Notes: generated by a model from the sequence alone, not told the origin. DNA of 10,574 nucleotides from DATDCV01 sp036524155 (GCA_036524155.1 DATDCV010000021.1:1-10574), one strand, 5' to 3'. Shown: positions 1 through 7,346, numbered from the stretch's first letter. Made by a program: numbers and translations.

Positions 1-1
1 C

Positions 2-661
2 CTGATCGCGTTTGGGCTGGCTCGCTGCCTGGGAATCGGGCTGACGCTCAACTTTCTCAGTCCGTACTGTTCAACCAGCATCATCGAGTTCTGGCGCCGG
101 TGGCATGTCACGCTGAGTCAGTGGTTTCGGGATTATGTCTACATCCCGGTGGGCGGGGGCCGGGTGCGTTACTGGGCGCTGAACGTGGCGCTGGTGTTCA
201 TTGTTTCCGGGATTTGGCATGGAGCGGGGTGGAATTTTGTTTTGTGGGGGGCGTTGCACGGGGGTTACCTCATCGTCAACCGCTGGTGCGGGCGCCTCAA
301 GTTGCCCGTCGCGGCCGGTTGGGCCCTGACCATGGTGGCCAGCTTTTATGCCTGGCTGTGCTTTTATGAAACCAACACCGCCGCCCTTTTCACCAAGATG
401 AAGCTGCTGCTCACGCCAATGGCCTATCGCGCTGCTGGCCTGGGCGAAATGGTGAGGGCTTTTGAGCCCGGACACCGCATCGTGCTCAGCTTTGTGCTTT
501 TGCTGGCGGCGGTCACCCTCGCCCTCGAATGGCTTTCCATCAGGCATAAGAACGATCCTTACTATTACCTGCGGAACAAACCGGTCCTGTTGATTCTGGT
601 CATCACTACCGTCCTGCTTGCTCCCGGAGGCAACAATGGATTCATCTACTTCGCTTTCTAA
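2..661 (+). CDS. MBOAT family O-acyltransferase (AlgI-like), 5'-truncated by window edge
   Basis: C-terminal 219 residues of a polytopic membrane protein; the reading frame is open from base 2, so the start lies outside the window. AlgI/DltB-type MBOAT proteins move an acyl group (usually acetyl) across the cytoplasmic membrane for transfer to an extracytoplasmic glycan. Visible family signatures are FWRRWHVTLSQWFRDYVYIP (visible residues 30-49), a glycine-rich turn, then SGIWHGAGWNFVLWGALHG (69-87). His73 in WHG (codon at 218-220) corresponds to the invariant MBOAT histidine. Several hydrophobic membrane segments follow, and the protein ends GNNGFIYFAF. Family members are usually about 470-520 residues, so over half is missing. 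The next gene starts inside its last codons, which implies translational coupling with an SGNH partner, as in AlgI/AlgJ-AlgX or PatA/PatB pairs. The family call is firm; the substrate (exopolysaccharide, peptidoglycan or other) is not visible. Confidence 0.95.
   Translation: MIAFGLARCLGIGLTLNFLSPYCSTSIIEFWRRWHVTLSQWFRDYVYIPVGGGRVRYWALNVALVFIVSGIWHGAGWNFVLWGALHGGYLIVNRWCGRLKLPVAAGWALTMVASFYAWLCFYETNTAALFTKMKLLLTPMAYRAAGLGEMVRAFEPGHRIVLSFVLLLAAVTLALEWLSIRHKNDPYYYLRNKPVLLILVITTVLLAPGGNNGFIYFAF
626..630 (+). promoter_or_regulatory. Shine-Dalgarno for the SGNH gene
   Basis: GGAGG lies 5 nt before ATG 636, inside the MBOAT coding sequence. This decides the start in favour of ATG 636 over the in-frame TTG at 618, which lies upstream of the GGAGG. 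Confidence 0.7.
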
Positions 662-1640
662 GCCGCGGGTCCCGGCGTTCGCACTTTGGTTGCTGGCGAC
701 CGCGCTGGCGACCTGGGCGGCGGGAGCTTTATATACCGTTCGACTGAATCCCGAGCTCGCATTCTGCCGCCAGGGCGACCGGGTGAAGCAGGCCTGGCTA
801 AAGAAACTGGAACGCGAGCAACCATATAAAATCGAGGTGGTCGGCGGGTCGAGTTGCGCGACGACCATCATTCCGGAACAGATGCTGGCGCAATACGGGC
901 TTCCGGTCGTCAACCTGGGCCAGGGCGCGGGAATGGGGGCGAAAGTGCTGATCCGCTACGGGCTCGAAACGCTGCGCCCCGGGGACACGCTGGTCATCGC
1001 CATCGAACCCGGGCTCCTCACCGTGCCGTTGAAGTTTGAGCCCCATGGAATCCAGTTTTGCTTCGCCATCGGCCGGCCGGAACTGCTGCGCGACCCGGTC
1101 TGGATCAACTGGCCGTCGGTCCTCGCCGATTTGAGGCCCGGCAGCTATCATCTGTGCACCCTCGCCGGGAAGATCGCGCTCGGCGAACAACTCTACCGCT
1201 ACCGGCCCAGTGATTGGCGCCCGGGCGGCTGGCAGGAAGTCACCGCTCACCGCCCCCTGGAGCGGACGCCCGAAAACCCGTTGAAGCTTTCGGCGGACGG
1301 CCGCGCCTGGCTGGCCTACGTCGGGGATTTTTGCCGGGAACGCGGCGCCAGAGTCACGTTGGTTCTGCCCTGGACGTATTGCCCTCCGGATCGGGTTGAA
1401 ACCCTGCGCGTCCAAAACCTTCGGTTTCTTGCTCAGGTGGCGGAGATCATTCCGCCGCTAAAAGATCCCAGAGTTGGCTTGCACTCAGTGGCTGAGGACT
1501 TTTCCGACAGCATCCTGCATCTCACGCCCAATGGCGCCGTGCTGCGCACCGCTGAGCTGGCGCAACAGATCAAAGCCTGGGATTGCTGGACTGCGGAGGA
1601 GTTGCGAAAGGCTGCTCAAGCCCGCCAGTCCGGCAATTGA
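636..1640 (+). CDS. Membrane-anchored SGNH-like protein, probable O-acetyltransferase partner of the MBOAT (AlgX/AlgJ/DUF1574-like)
   Basis: A 334-residue protein with one N-terminal hydrophobic segment (about 13-35, a signal anchor) and a predicted periplasmic domain. The segment IEVVGGSSC (66-74) sits where SGNH hydrolases and AlgX-like acetyltransferases carry their G-D-S serine block; Ser72 or Ser73 would be the nucleophile. VVNLGQGAG and a hydrophobic strand LRPGDTLVIAIEP follow, as in DUF1574/AlgX-like folds. Near the C-terminus, DSILHLTPNGA (from about 291) resembles the catalytic Asp-His block 'DxxHLxxxG', with His295 as the likely catalytic base; the Asp-His spacing is one residue longer than usual. 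The inferred role is to take acetyl groups exported by the MBOAT and transfer them to a glycan. ATG 636 was chosen for its Shine-Dalgarno; it overlaps the MBOAT gene by 26 bp. Assignment rests on context plus short motifs, so the enzymatic role is inferred. Confidence 0.85.
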   Translation: MDSSTSLSKPRVPAFALWLLATALATWAAGALYTVRLNPELAFCRQGDRVKQAWLKKLEREQPYKIEVVGGSSCATTIIPEQMLAQYGLPVVNLGQGAGMGAKVLIRYGLETLRPGDTLVIAIEPGLLTVPLKFEPHGIQFCFAIGRPELLRDPVWINWPSVLADLRPGSYHLCTLAGKIALGEQLYRYRPSDWRPGGWQEVTAHRPLERTPENPLKLSADGRAWLAYVGDFCRERGARVTLVLPWTYCPPDRVETLRVQNLRFLAQVAEIIPPLKDPRVGLHSVAEDFSDSILHLTPNGAVLRTAELAQQIKAWDCWTAEELRKAAQARQSGN

Positions 1641-1732
1641 CTTCAACTTCTGCGGCAAATAGCTTGAGCCATGTGCGACCAAATCCGGCGCCAGACGTTG
1701 TCGTGGGCGGGCTTCCGGCTCCCGCGCGACTG

Positions 1733-2875
1733 ATGCCCGAAGGCAACAGTGCCGCGAAAGCCAGCGGTCGAGTCGCTGGTTTGGATGTGTTGCGATTTGT
1801 TGCCGTTTCGCTGGTCTTTTTCCGCCACTTACAACTGCCCGGAACCGATTATGGCTGGGTCAACTCCGGTTTCGAATTCCTGCAACGCGGCGGCTGGGTG
1901 GGGGTTGACCTGTTCTTCGTGCTCAGCGGCTTCTTGATTTCAGGATTATTGTTTCGCGAATGGCAAAAACGGAAGCAGGTGTCGGTGGTGAGGTTCCTGA
2001 TACGGCGCGGGCTGAAGATCTATCCGGCGTTTTGGGCCTTGATGATTTATACCGGGATCTACTATGCGATCGCGGGTCCGCCCGATTACTACCGCACGCG
2101 GTATCTGGTCGGCGAGCTCCTGTTTTTGCAGAACTACCTCGGCTCGCTCTGGGCGCACACCTGGTCGCTGGCGGTCGAAGAGCATTTTTACCTCCTGTTC
2201 GCGTTCTGCGTCGCCGTGGCCGTCCGCAAAAGCGCGGGCAACGGGAAGGAGCCGTTTGAGTTTATTCCGGCGTTCGCCGTCTGGGTTGCGGGAGGGTGTC
2301 TGGCGATGAGGTTGCTGACCGCGGTGGTTGTGCCGTGGTACCAGGGACGGCTGATCATGTATGCGTCCCATTTGCGGGTGGACTCGTTGATGTTCGGCGT
2401 GTTGATTTCGTATTTGTGGCATTTCCATTTCGCAGCGGGGGCGCAGGCGGTGCTCCGCAGGATGCGGTTCCCGCTGCTGGGTTTTGGTCTCCTGTTTCTG
2501 GCGCCGGCGTTTCTGTATGACCATAAGGACCATCGGTGGATTACGATTTTCGGCCTCACGCTGTTTTATCTGGGGGCCGGTTGTTTGCTCGTAGGAACGC
2601 TCAAGGCGCTCGAAAACAAACAAGGCGCCGTGCTGCGCGGGATCAGCTTCCTCGGCGCGCATTCCTATTCGGTTTATCTGTGGCATGTCGTGGCGCTTGC
2701 CCTGGCCCAGTTTCTCGCAGTCCGCATCATCGGCCCAGCCCGGTTCTGGCCGTTATACAGCCCGTTGGCGTTTTGCCTGATGTGGGCTCTAGGCGTCGGC
2801 GCCGCCAAACTCGTCGAGATTCCGGTGCTGCGGCTGAGGGACCGTTGGTTCCCGTCGGCGGCTCCGGCGGTGTGA
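1733..2875 (+). CDS. Acyltransferase family 3 (OafA/YrhL-type) membrane O-acyltransferase
   Basis: A 380-residue polytopic membrane protein of the Acyl_transf_3 family, which acylates cell-surface or secreted carbohydrates. The N-terminal GLDVLRFVAVSLVFFRH carries the family's R-X10-H motif (Arg21, His32). Next come GWVGVDLFFVLSGFLISGLL, a basic cytoplasmic loop RFLIRRGLKIYPAFWALM (the usual RRxxRIxPxxW element), AHTWSLAVEEHFYLLF, and near the C-terminus HSYSVYLWHV, all typical and in the usual order. About ten hydrophobic helices are apparent and the length fits a stand-alone family member without a fused SGNH domain. ATG 1733 places the first motif at a normal distance from the start but has no clear Shine-Dalgarno. 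In-frame alternatives are GTG 1673, TTG 1664 and TTG 1583; the last overlaps the SGNH gene. The gap after the SGNH gene is 92 bp on the same strand, so one transcript is plausible. The substrate is unknown. Confidence 0.93.
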   Translation: MPEGNSAAKASGRVAGLDVLRFVAVSLVFFRHLQLPGTDYGWVNSGFEFLQRGGWVGVDLFFVLSGFLISGLLFREWQKRKQVSVVRFLIRRGLKIYPAFWALMIYTGIYYAIAGPPDYYRTRYLVGELLFLQNYLGSLWAHTWSLAVEEHFYLLFAFCVAVAVRKSAGNGKEPFEFIPAFAVWVAGGCLAMRLLTAVVVPWYQGRLIMYASHLRVDSLMFGVLISYLWHFHFAAGAQAVLRRMRFPLLGFGLLFLAPAFLYDHKDHRWITIFGLTLFYLGAGCLLVGTLKALENKQGAVLRGISFLGAHSYSVYLWHVVALALAQFLAVRIIGPARFWPLYSPLAFCLMWALGVGAAKLVEIPVLRLRDRWFPSAAPAV

Positions 2876-3161
2876 GCTTTTCATCAGGCGGTTGGCCTGG
2901 ACATACGGAGTAGGCCGTTGCCTGATGGGAACGGGCAACATGAATTCCATGGAAGAGCGCGGCGGAAGACGTGGGTGATGACAAGGACTTCAGTCCGCGC
3001 GCCGATTCATGGAAAGGCCGTGGCTCGGTGTTCGCCCGAGGCCCCAAGGTTTTGTAGCCGATTTCCTTACATCACTTTCCACCTTTTCCTGACATACAAA
3101 CTCCCCGCGCGCGTGGTAATAATCCCTGGTGCGCACAGAGTTTTGGAACGACCGCGCGTGT
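2876..3161 (+). other. Spacer between the acylation cluster and propeller A
   Basis: A 286-bp stretch without a credible gene. It holds a bulged hairpin at 2882-2927 and, near its end, an AT-richer element: CTGACA (3089-3094) and TAATAAT (3117-3123), separated by 22 nt. That spacing is too long for a standard sigma-70 promoter, so the promoter is only a possibility. The upstream alternative start of propeller A (GTG 3129) lies here. Confidence 0.5.
2882..2927 (+). terminator. Bulged hairpin after the acyltransferase gene, possible terminator
   Basis: The outer arms CATCAGGC (2882-2889) and GCCTGATG (2920-2927) are perfect reverse complements. An inner GGCCT/AGGCC stem (2894-2898 with 2912-2916) adds five pairs across an internal loop. 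The structure starts 7 bp after the stop codon at 2875, where a terminator would be expected. No T-tract follows, so intrinsic termination is unproven; it could instead protect the 3' end of the mRNA. Confidence 0.4.
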
Positions 3162-6100
3162 ATGAGAACAAATCCTCCCACCTCCTGGAACGCTGGACCC
3201 CTCGCCAACCGCGCTCACCTCCCCACGCCGGGCGCTATACGGCTCACACAGCAAGCCCCCCTTTCCGCGCTTTTGAAAACCGCGTCCCCGGCTATTCTGG
3301 TCGCCACCGCGATCTTTCTGGGCGCCCTGCCGCTTCCTCTTCCGGCCCAGAACGTTCAACTGCTTACGACGAGTGATCCCGCGCTGGTTCCCTCCGGAGG
3401 CAGCGGTGATTCCTGGACACCGGTGGTGAGCGCCGATGGCCGCTTTGTCCTGTTTTGCAGCACCGCCCACAACCTCATTCTTGCCAGCAACAACCTGCCT
3501 ATCCCAGTAGCGTTCCCGCCCAACCTGAATGTTTTTCTGCGCGACCGCACCCGGGGCACCACCACGCTGGTCAGCGTCAATTCCTCCGGCGTGGCCGGCG
3601 GCAATGGCAGTTCAATGCCCGTGGACATCTCGACCAACGGCCAATACGTGCTCTTCGAAAGTACCGCCAGCGATTTGGTCGCCGGAGACACGAACAACGT
3701 GCGTGACGTGTTCGTGCGAGACACCGTCAACGGGAGCACCGTCCTTGTCAGCGTCGCAACAAACGGCTTGGCCGGCAACGGAGCGTCCAGCAGTCCAGTG
3801 ATGACGCCCGATGGCCTGTACGTGGCCTTTGTCAGTGCCGCCAGCAACCTCGTTCCTGACGACACCAACGGGGTGGCCGATGTGTTTGTGCGTGATTTGG
3901 AGAATCACACCACCGTCCTCGCCAGCCCCGGAGCTGTGTCTCGGCCCTGGGACCTGGGCGCCGAAAGCCCCGAGATCTCGGAGGACGGCCATTATGTTGT
4001 CTTCTTCAGCCTGGCCACTAATCTGGCGCCGGGGCTGATGGGGCGCGGCGATGTCTTCGTGCGCGACCTGGTCGGCAACACCACGGTTTGGGCGAGTTCC
4101 TTCGGGCATATGGGGGCGGCCTCAAGCAACGTCATCTGCTTCAACCACTCCCTGAGCGCCAATGGCCGCTATGTCGTCTATGAAGCCGCTGACATGGCTA
4201 CGAACTGCGGAACCATCCTGCGCTATGACATCCAATCCGGCCAGACGCTGACTGTGGACACCAACGCCGCCGTCTCTCACAGCCTCGAGAGAATAACTAC
4301 CCTGGACATCAGTCCGGACGGACGTTTCATCGCGTACATCGCAAACGCCTATGACACCTCGGGCACAAACACCTGCATCCGGCTCTGGGACGCGCAGAGC
4401 AGTCAATCCACCCTGGTGAGCGGGGACCTCGCCGGTTTTGTGCCGACTAACTCGATCTGCGATTGGCCGACAGTTGACCCCACCGGCCGGTATGCAGGCT
4501 TTCTGAGCACCGCGCCCGGCCTCGTCACCAACGCACTTGGCGGCCCTTACCACCTGTATCTACGTGACCTGCAAACGGCCGCCACGCTTTTGCTGGATAT
4601 TGACACGAACGCGGTCGGGACCGGCGTCAGCGCCGGGACCATCCCGCGATTAAGCGCTGATGCGCGGGTGGTCGCGCTTGAATGCAATGACGGCAACCTG
4701 GTGGCTGGGGACAACAATCACGCCTGGGACGTGTTTCTGCGCGATCTCGCGACGGGCAACATTGAGATGATTTCCGCCCGGGAGGCCACATTGCCCTCGG
4801 CCACGCCGAACGGCCCGAGCACGATCACTCCCTACTCGATCTCCAGTGACGGCCGTTTTTTCGCCTTCTCCAGCACTGCGGACAATCTTGTGCTCAATGA
4901 TACGAACGGCTGGCGCGACGCTTTCGTGCGGGATGCGTACAATGGTGTCACCACCCTCGTCAGTGTGGCCACGAATGGCGCCTCGGCCGACAACTTTTCC
5001 AGCGAACCGGCGATCAGCGCGGATGGCCGGTACGTCGTGTTCACCAGCAGTGCGGACAACCTGACGACCGGGCTCGGGACCAGGAAGCAGCAGATCTTCC
5101 TTCGCGACCTGAAAAGTGGGACAACGACGCTGGCCAGCGTCAATCCGAACGGCACCGCCGGAAGCGGGGATTGCTTTGGTCCCCAGGTGAGCCCGGGCGG
5201 GCGCTTCGTGCTCTTCTGGAGCAAGGCTCTGGATCTGACAGGCACGCCGACCTTTGGACGCAGCGGTATTTACCTCCGGGACCTCCAGCTCTCCAAGACC
5301 TACCTGCTCATCACCGCCCCGTTTGGAGCTTCCGTCTCTCCGGCCTTTGCTGCTACCCCAGACTGGCATTTCGTGGCGGTTTCGGGAGGAACCTCTGCCA
5401 GCATAGATACTCCTGTGGTCAGGGTATGGGATACCTCTGCGGCTATGTTCGCGTTCCAAACTGCAGCGTCCCAACAGTATGCCTGCGAAGCACTGGCGAT
5501 CACGCCGGATGCTCGGCGCCTCGCCTTTGGTGGCTACTCTCGGCTTTACGTGTGCGACCTCACAAATGGCACGCCACAGCTCATACTTCTGCAGGCCTCA
5601 AATCTTAAAACCATACAGTTGAGTCAAGACGGCCACTTCCTGATGTTGGTAGGACGTTATTCGGGCTTGCTCCACGTTTTCTTATCTGATCTGGACAACC
5701 CGGGCACTCCTATGCGGGTGGACCACGCCTTCGGGAGCCCCGGGGCCATAAGCGACTGCACGTCAGATTCGGCGAGCCTCAGCCCTGATGGACGCTTTGT
5801 GGTTTATCGCAGTCTGGCCACCAATCTCGTCCCCGGCGATACGAATGGCGTCGCCGACATCTTCCTGTATGACCGGTTGACAGGGACAAACATGCTGTTA
5901 AGTGCCACCGCAAGCGGAGGCGTTCCGAACCTGGTATCGGCCATGCCGATCGTTGCCGCGGACGGCAGGACGATCTTTTTTGAAAGCGCAGCCTCCGACC
6001 TTGTGCCGAATGGCTTCAGTTTCGACCGTGACATCTTCGCCTATCCATTTCTGTACGCCACTATACTTCCTGGGAGTTCGCCTGGAGAAGGGCCGTGGGT

Positions 6101-6272
6101 ATCGTGGCCGTTCGTTCCGGGCCGTAACTACCGTGTACAGTACCAGGACGCGCTGAATGACGCCCAGTGGCAGGATCTTGGCGGCAGTGTCACCAATTTG
6201 GGGACCAGGGCTTATATGCAGGACCCGGCGCCCGACAATTCCCATAGGCTCTACCGGATTCTCTCGTACTAA
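3162..6272 (+). CDS. Secreted PD40/WD40-like beta-propeller repeat protein (propeller A)
   Basis: A 1036-residue protein from ATG 3162. It has a basic N-terminal stretch, a hydrophobic segment around 42-60 and a likely signal peptidase site after Ala62 (LPA before QNV), so it is probably exported. Sixteen repeats of about 45-65 residues follow, from about residue 88 to 959. Their consensus is S-x-DGR-(F/Y)-V-x-F-x-S-x-A-x-NLV-x-x-DTNG-x-x-DVFVRDL-x-x-G-x-TTLVS, the TolB-type WD40-like/PD40 pattern in which each repeat forms one propeller blade. The last about 49 residues (RNYRVQYQ...YRILSY) form a separate short beta domain also found in propeller B. Cys326, Cys405, Cys433 and Cys508 are conserved with B. 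It is not TolB itself: it is far longer and no Tol-Pal genes are nearby. The start is uncertain: GTG 3129 is upstream, and TTG 3273 would give a compact signal peptide and exactly 999 residues, like B. None has a good Shine-Dalgarno. Function unknown; ligand binding or surface scaffolding is possible. Confidence 0.9.
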   Translation: MRTNPPTSWNAGPLANRAHLPTPGAIRLTQQAPLSALLKTASPAILVATAIFLGALPLPLPAQNVQLLTTSDPALVPSGGSGDSWTPVVSADGRFVLFCSTAHNLILASNNLPIPVAFPPNLNVFLRDRTRGTTTLVSVNSSGVAGGNGSSMPVDISTNGQYVLFESTASDLVAGDTNNVRDVFVRDTVNGSTVLVSVATNGLAGNGASSSPVMTPDGLYVAFVSAASNLVPDDTNGVADVFVRDLENHTTVLASPGAVSRPWDLGAESPEISEDGHYVVFFSLATNLAPGLMGRGDVFVRDLVGNTTVWASSFGHMGAASSNVICFNHSLSANGRYVVYEAADMATNCGTILRYDIQSGQTLTVDTNAAVSHSLERITTLDISPDGRFIAYIANAYDTSGTNTCIRLWDAQSSQSTLVSGDLAGFVPTNSICDWPTVDPTGRYAGFLSTAPGLVTNALGGPYHLYLRDLQTAATLLLDIDTNAVGTGVSAGTIPRLSADARVVALECNDGNLVAGDNNHAWDVFLRDLATGNIEMISAREATLPSATPNGPSTITPYSISSDGRFFAFSSTADNLVLNDTNGWRDAFVRDAYNGVTTLVSVATNGASADNFSSEPAISADGRYVVFTSSADNLTTGLGTRKQQIFLRDLKSGTTTLASVNPNGTAGSGDCFGPQVSPGGRFVLFWSKALDLTGTPTFGRSGIYLRDLQLSKTYLLITAPFGASVSPAFAATPDWHFVAVSGGTSASIDTPVVRVWDTSAAMFAFQTAASQQYACEALAITPDARRLAFGGYSRLYVCDLTNGTPQLILLQASNLKTIQLSQDGHFLMLVGRYSGLLHVFLSDLDNPGTPMRVDHAFGSPGAISDCTSDSASLSPDGRFVVYRSLATNLVPGDTNGVADIFLYDRLTGTNMLLSATASGGVPNLVSAMPIVAADGRTIFFESAASDLVPNGFSFDRDIFAYPFLYATILPGSSPGEGPWVSWPFVPGRNYRVQYQDALNDAQWQDLGGSVTNLGTRAYMQDPAPDNSHRLYRILSY
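3423..6038 (+). repeat. Array of 16 PD40-type coding repeats in propeller A
   Basis: Sixteen degenerate protein-level repeats read by eye. With ATG 3162 as residue 1, the (D/N)GR-type turns begin near residues 90, 157, 215, 272, 331, 383, 438, 497, 561, 618, 676, 731, 780, 820, 872 and 931. Repeats 2, 3, 8, 9 and 15 carry the acidic loop D-x-N-x-x-x-D. Repeats 5-7 and 12-14 lack it and are the most divergent. The repeats are too diverged at DNA level to suggest recent slippage. Confidence 0.85.
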
Positions 6273-6273
6273 T

Positions 6274-6298
6274 GGCTCGATTTACCGGAAATCGAACC
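6274..6298 (+). terminator. Short hairpin directly after propeller A
   Basis: TCGATTT (6277-6283) and AAATCGA (6289-6295) are perfect complements around the loop ACCGG. Two further G-C pairs sit beyond a single mismatch. The structure begins 2 nt after the propeller A stop codon. No U-tract follows, so it may be a weak terminator or an mRNA 3'-end or processing structure between propeller A and the pilin-like gene. Confidence 0.35.
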
Positions 6299-6319
6299 GC
6301 ATAAACAAAATCGAACCGC
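6289..6319 (+). repeat. 12-bp direct repeat upstream of the pilin-like gene
   Basis: AAATCGAACCGC occurs at 6289-6300 and again at 6308-6319, a 19-bp offset, ending 3 nt before ATG 6323. The first copy also supplies the 3' arm of the 6274-6298 hairpin. It could be an operator-like pair, a duplication scar or chance. Confidence 0.5.
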
Positions 6320-6322
6320 TCT

Positions 6323-7171
6323 ATGAAATCGCTGCTCTCAGACAAACGCTGCAGTTGCCGCTTCGCCTCGGCGTTCACGATGATCGAACTACTCGCCATC
6401 CTGGGCGTTCTGACGGTGCTGGCCTGCGTGCTGGCTCCTGCCCTGGCGCGAACTCGGCGGAGCACGAATTCCGCCCAGTGCCTCTCTAACGTGCGCCAGC
6501 TTATGGCCGCCTGGACCATGTACGCCGATGATTCCCGTGCCGGACTCCCGCCCAACCGCGACGGCGGAAACGCGGGCAAAAGTGCAGGTGACGCCAGTTG
6601 GGCTGGCGGTTGGATCGATTACTCAAGTAGCACTGACAACACCAATACTGCTCTCCTGGTCGATCACTCCAGGTACCCGTACGGGGCCTACCTAGGCCCG
6701 TACCTGAGAACTGCGACTGTTTTCAAGTGTCCTTCCGATCTCTCAATGGTGAGTATCGGGGCCCAAAGATATCCCCGCGTCCGCAGCGTGTCGATGAACG
6801 GGCGAGTGGGAGCCATGGCACGCAGTTGGAGCGGCACCTTTACCTTCCCGTTGTACACAACGGTTGCGTCGCTGGTCGCCCCTAAACCCTCGGAGCTGTT
6901 CGTGCTGACTGATGAGCATCCGGGCAGCATCAACGACCCTGTGTTTCAAGTGGACCCGGAAACGCTCTGGCAGATGATTGACTATCCCGCTGGCTATCAT
7001 AACGCGGCGGCCTCTTTTGGTTTCGCCGACGGCCATGTCGAACTTCACCGTTGGCAAGACCCGCGCACCGTCCCCGCGTCCGCGGCCGGCACCTTGATCC
7101 CTCTCAGCGTGAGCCTCCCCCGCGACCAGGATGTTCTGTGGATCCAGCAACACTGTGCCGCGAGGAGGTAA
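6323..7171 (+). CDS. Type IV pilin-like / pseudopilin protein with H-X9-DG motif
   Basis: A 282-residue protein with a class III (prepilin) signal. A 17-residue basic leader ends in Ala, then comes FTMIELLAILGVLTVLACVL; cleavage is expected before Phe18, with Glu22 as the conserved Glu+5. The usual Gly at -1 is replaced by Ala, as is common in this group. The hydrophobic helix is followed by RTRRSTNSAQCLSNVRQL and a globular domain with CPSD (136-139). Near the C-terminus, H226-NAAASFGFA-D236-G237 exactly matches the H-X9-DG signature of 'prepilin-type processing-associated' proteins (TIGR04294-like). These families are greatly expanded in Verrucomicrobia, Lentisphaerae and Planctomycetes; their job is generally unknown, and type II secretion or pilus-like assembly is inferred from the N-terminus. 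It begins 50 bp after propeller A with no evident Shine-Dalgarno; ATG 6323 is required to include the leader. Confidence 0.93.
   Translation: MKSLLSDKRCSCRFASAFTMIELLAILGVLTVLACVLAPALARTRRSTNSAQCLSNVRQLMAAWTMYADDSRAGLPPNRDGGNAGKSAGDASWAGGWIDYSSSTDNTNTALLVDHSRYPYGAYLGPYLRTATVFKCPSDLSMVSIGAQRYPRVRSVSMNGRVGAMARSWSGTFTFPLYTTVASLVAPKPSELFVLTDEHPGSINDPVFQVDPETLWQMIDYPAGYHNAAASFGFADGHVELHRWQDPRTVPASAAGTLIPLSVSLPRDQDVLWIQQHCAARR
7163..7169 (+). promoter_or_regulatory. Consensus Shine-Dalgarno before a small ORF
   Basis: AGGAGGT, a perfect anti-Shine-Dalgarno match, overlaps the last codons and stop of the pilin-like gene and sits 6 nt before ATG 7176. It could drive the small ORF there, or be coincidence, since the same bases encode the pilin protein's terminal Arg-Arg-stop. 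Confidence 0.4.
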
Positions 7172-7175
7172 GCCG

Positions 7176-7346
7176 ATGACAAGAAACCGAGCGCACAGAC
7201 TGGTCCAGAGGTTCAAGGGCTGCCAGGGTTTCAGGGGGCGCCTTCCAGTTTTGGCCGGTAGCAACAAACTCAATTCAAGAAACTTGACTTCACTTAACGC
7301 TGGTTTCACCATTTATGCGTCCAAAGAAAAACATTGCCGGGTATAA
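7176..7346 (+). CDS. Possible small protein of 56 residues (speculative)
   Basis: An ORF of 56 codons that starts 4 nt after the pilin-like gene and has the best Shine-Dalgarno in the window. The product would be basic and Arg/Lys-rich, starting MTRNRAHRLVQRFKG and ending KEKHCRV, with no membrane segment or domain I recognise. Its end runs to the TATAAT of the putative propeller B promoter. It may be a real small protein, a translated leader, or a chance ORF in GC-rich DNA. The amino-acid content looks unremarkable, which keeps confidence low. Confidence 0.25.
   Translation: MTRNRAHRLVQRFKGCQGFRGRLPVLAGSNKLNSRNLTSLNAGFTIYASKEKHCRV

Noticed and set aside
149..151. ATG 149 as a start for the MBOAT gene
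   Set aside because: The frame is open back to base 2 and the upstream codons encode the conserved FWRRWHVTLS motif, so the gene is truncated by the window, not started here.
71..913. Long antisense ORF (280 codons) across the MBOAT and SGNH genes
   Set aside because: No recognisable domain, rich in Pro/Gln/His/Arg as expected from antisense of GC-rich coding DNA, and it covers two well-supported + strand genes.
3089..3123. CTGACA ... TAATAAT as a sigma-70 promoter for propeller A
   Set aside because: The 22-nt spacer is well outside the usual 16-18 nt; kept only as a remark in the spacer entry.
2918..3376. + strand ORF of 152 codons spanning the spacer and the start of propeller A
   Set aside because: Low-complexity basic composition, overlaps the signal peptide region of propeller A in another frame, no Shine-Dalgarno or domain.
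4650..5474. Antisense ORF of 274 codons inside propeller A, and similar ones inside B
   Set aside because: Frame shadows of the repeat array: several antisense ORFs recur at repeat spacing in both propellers, as expected from the repeated codon pattern.
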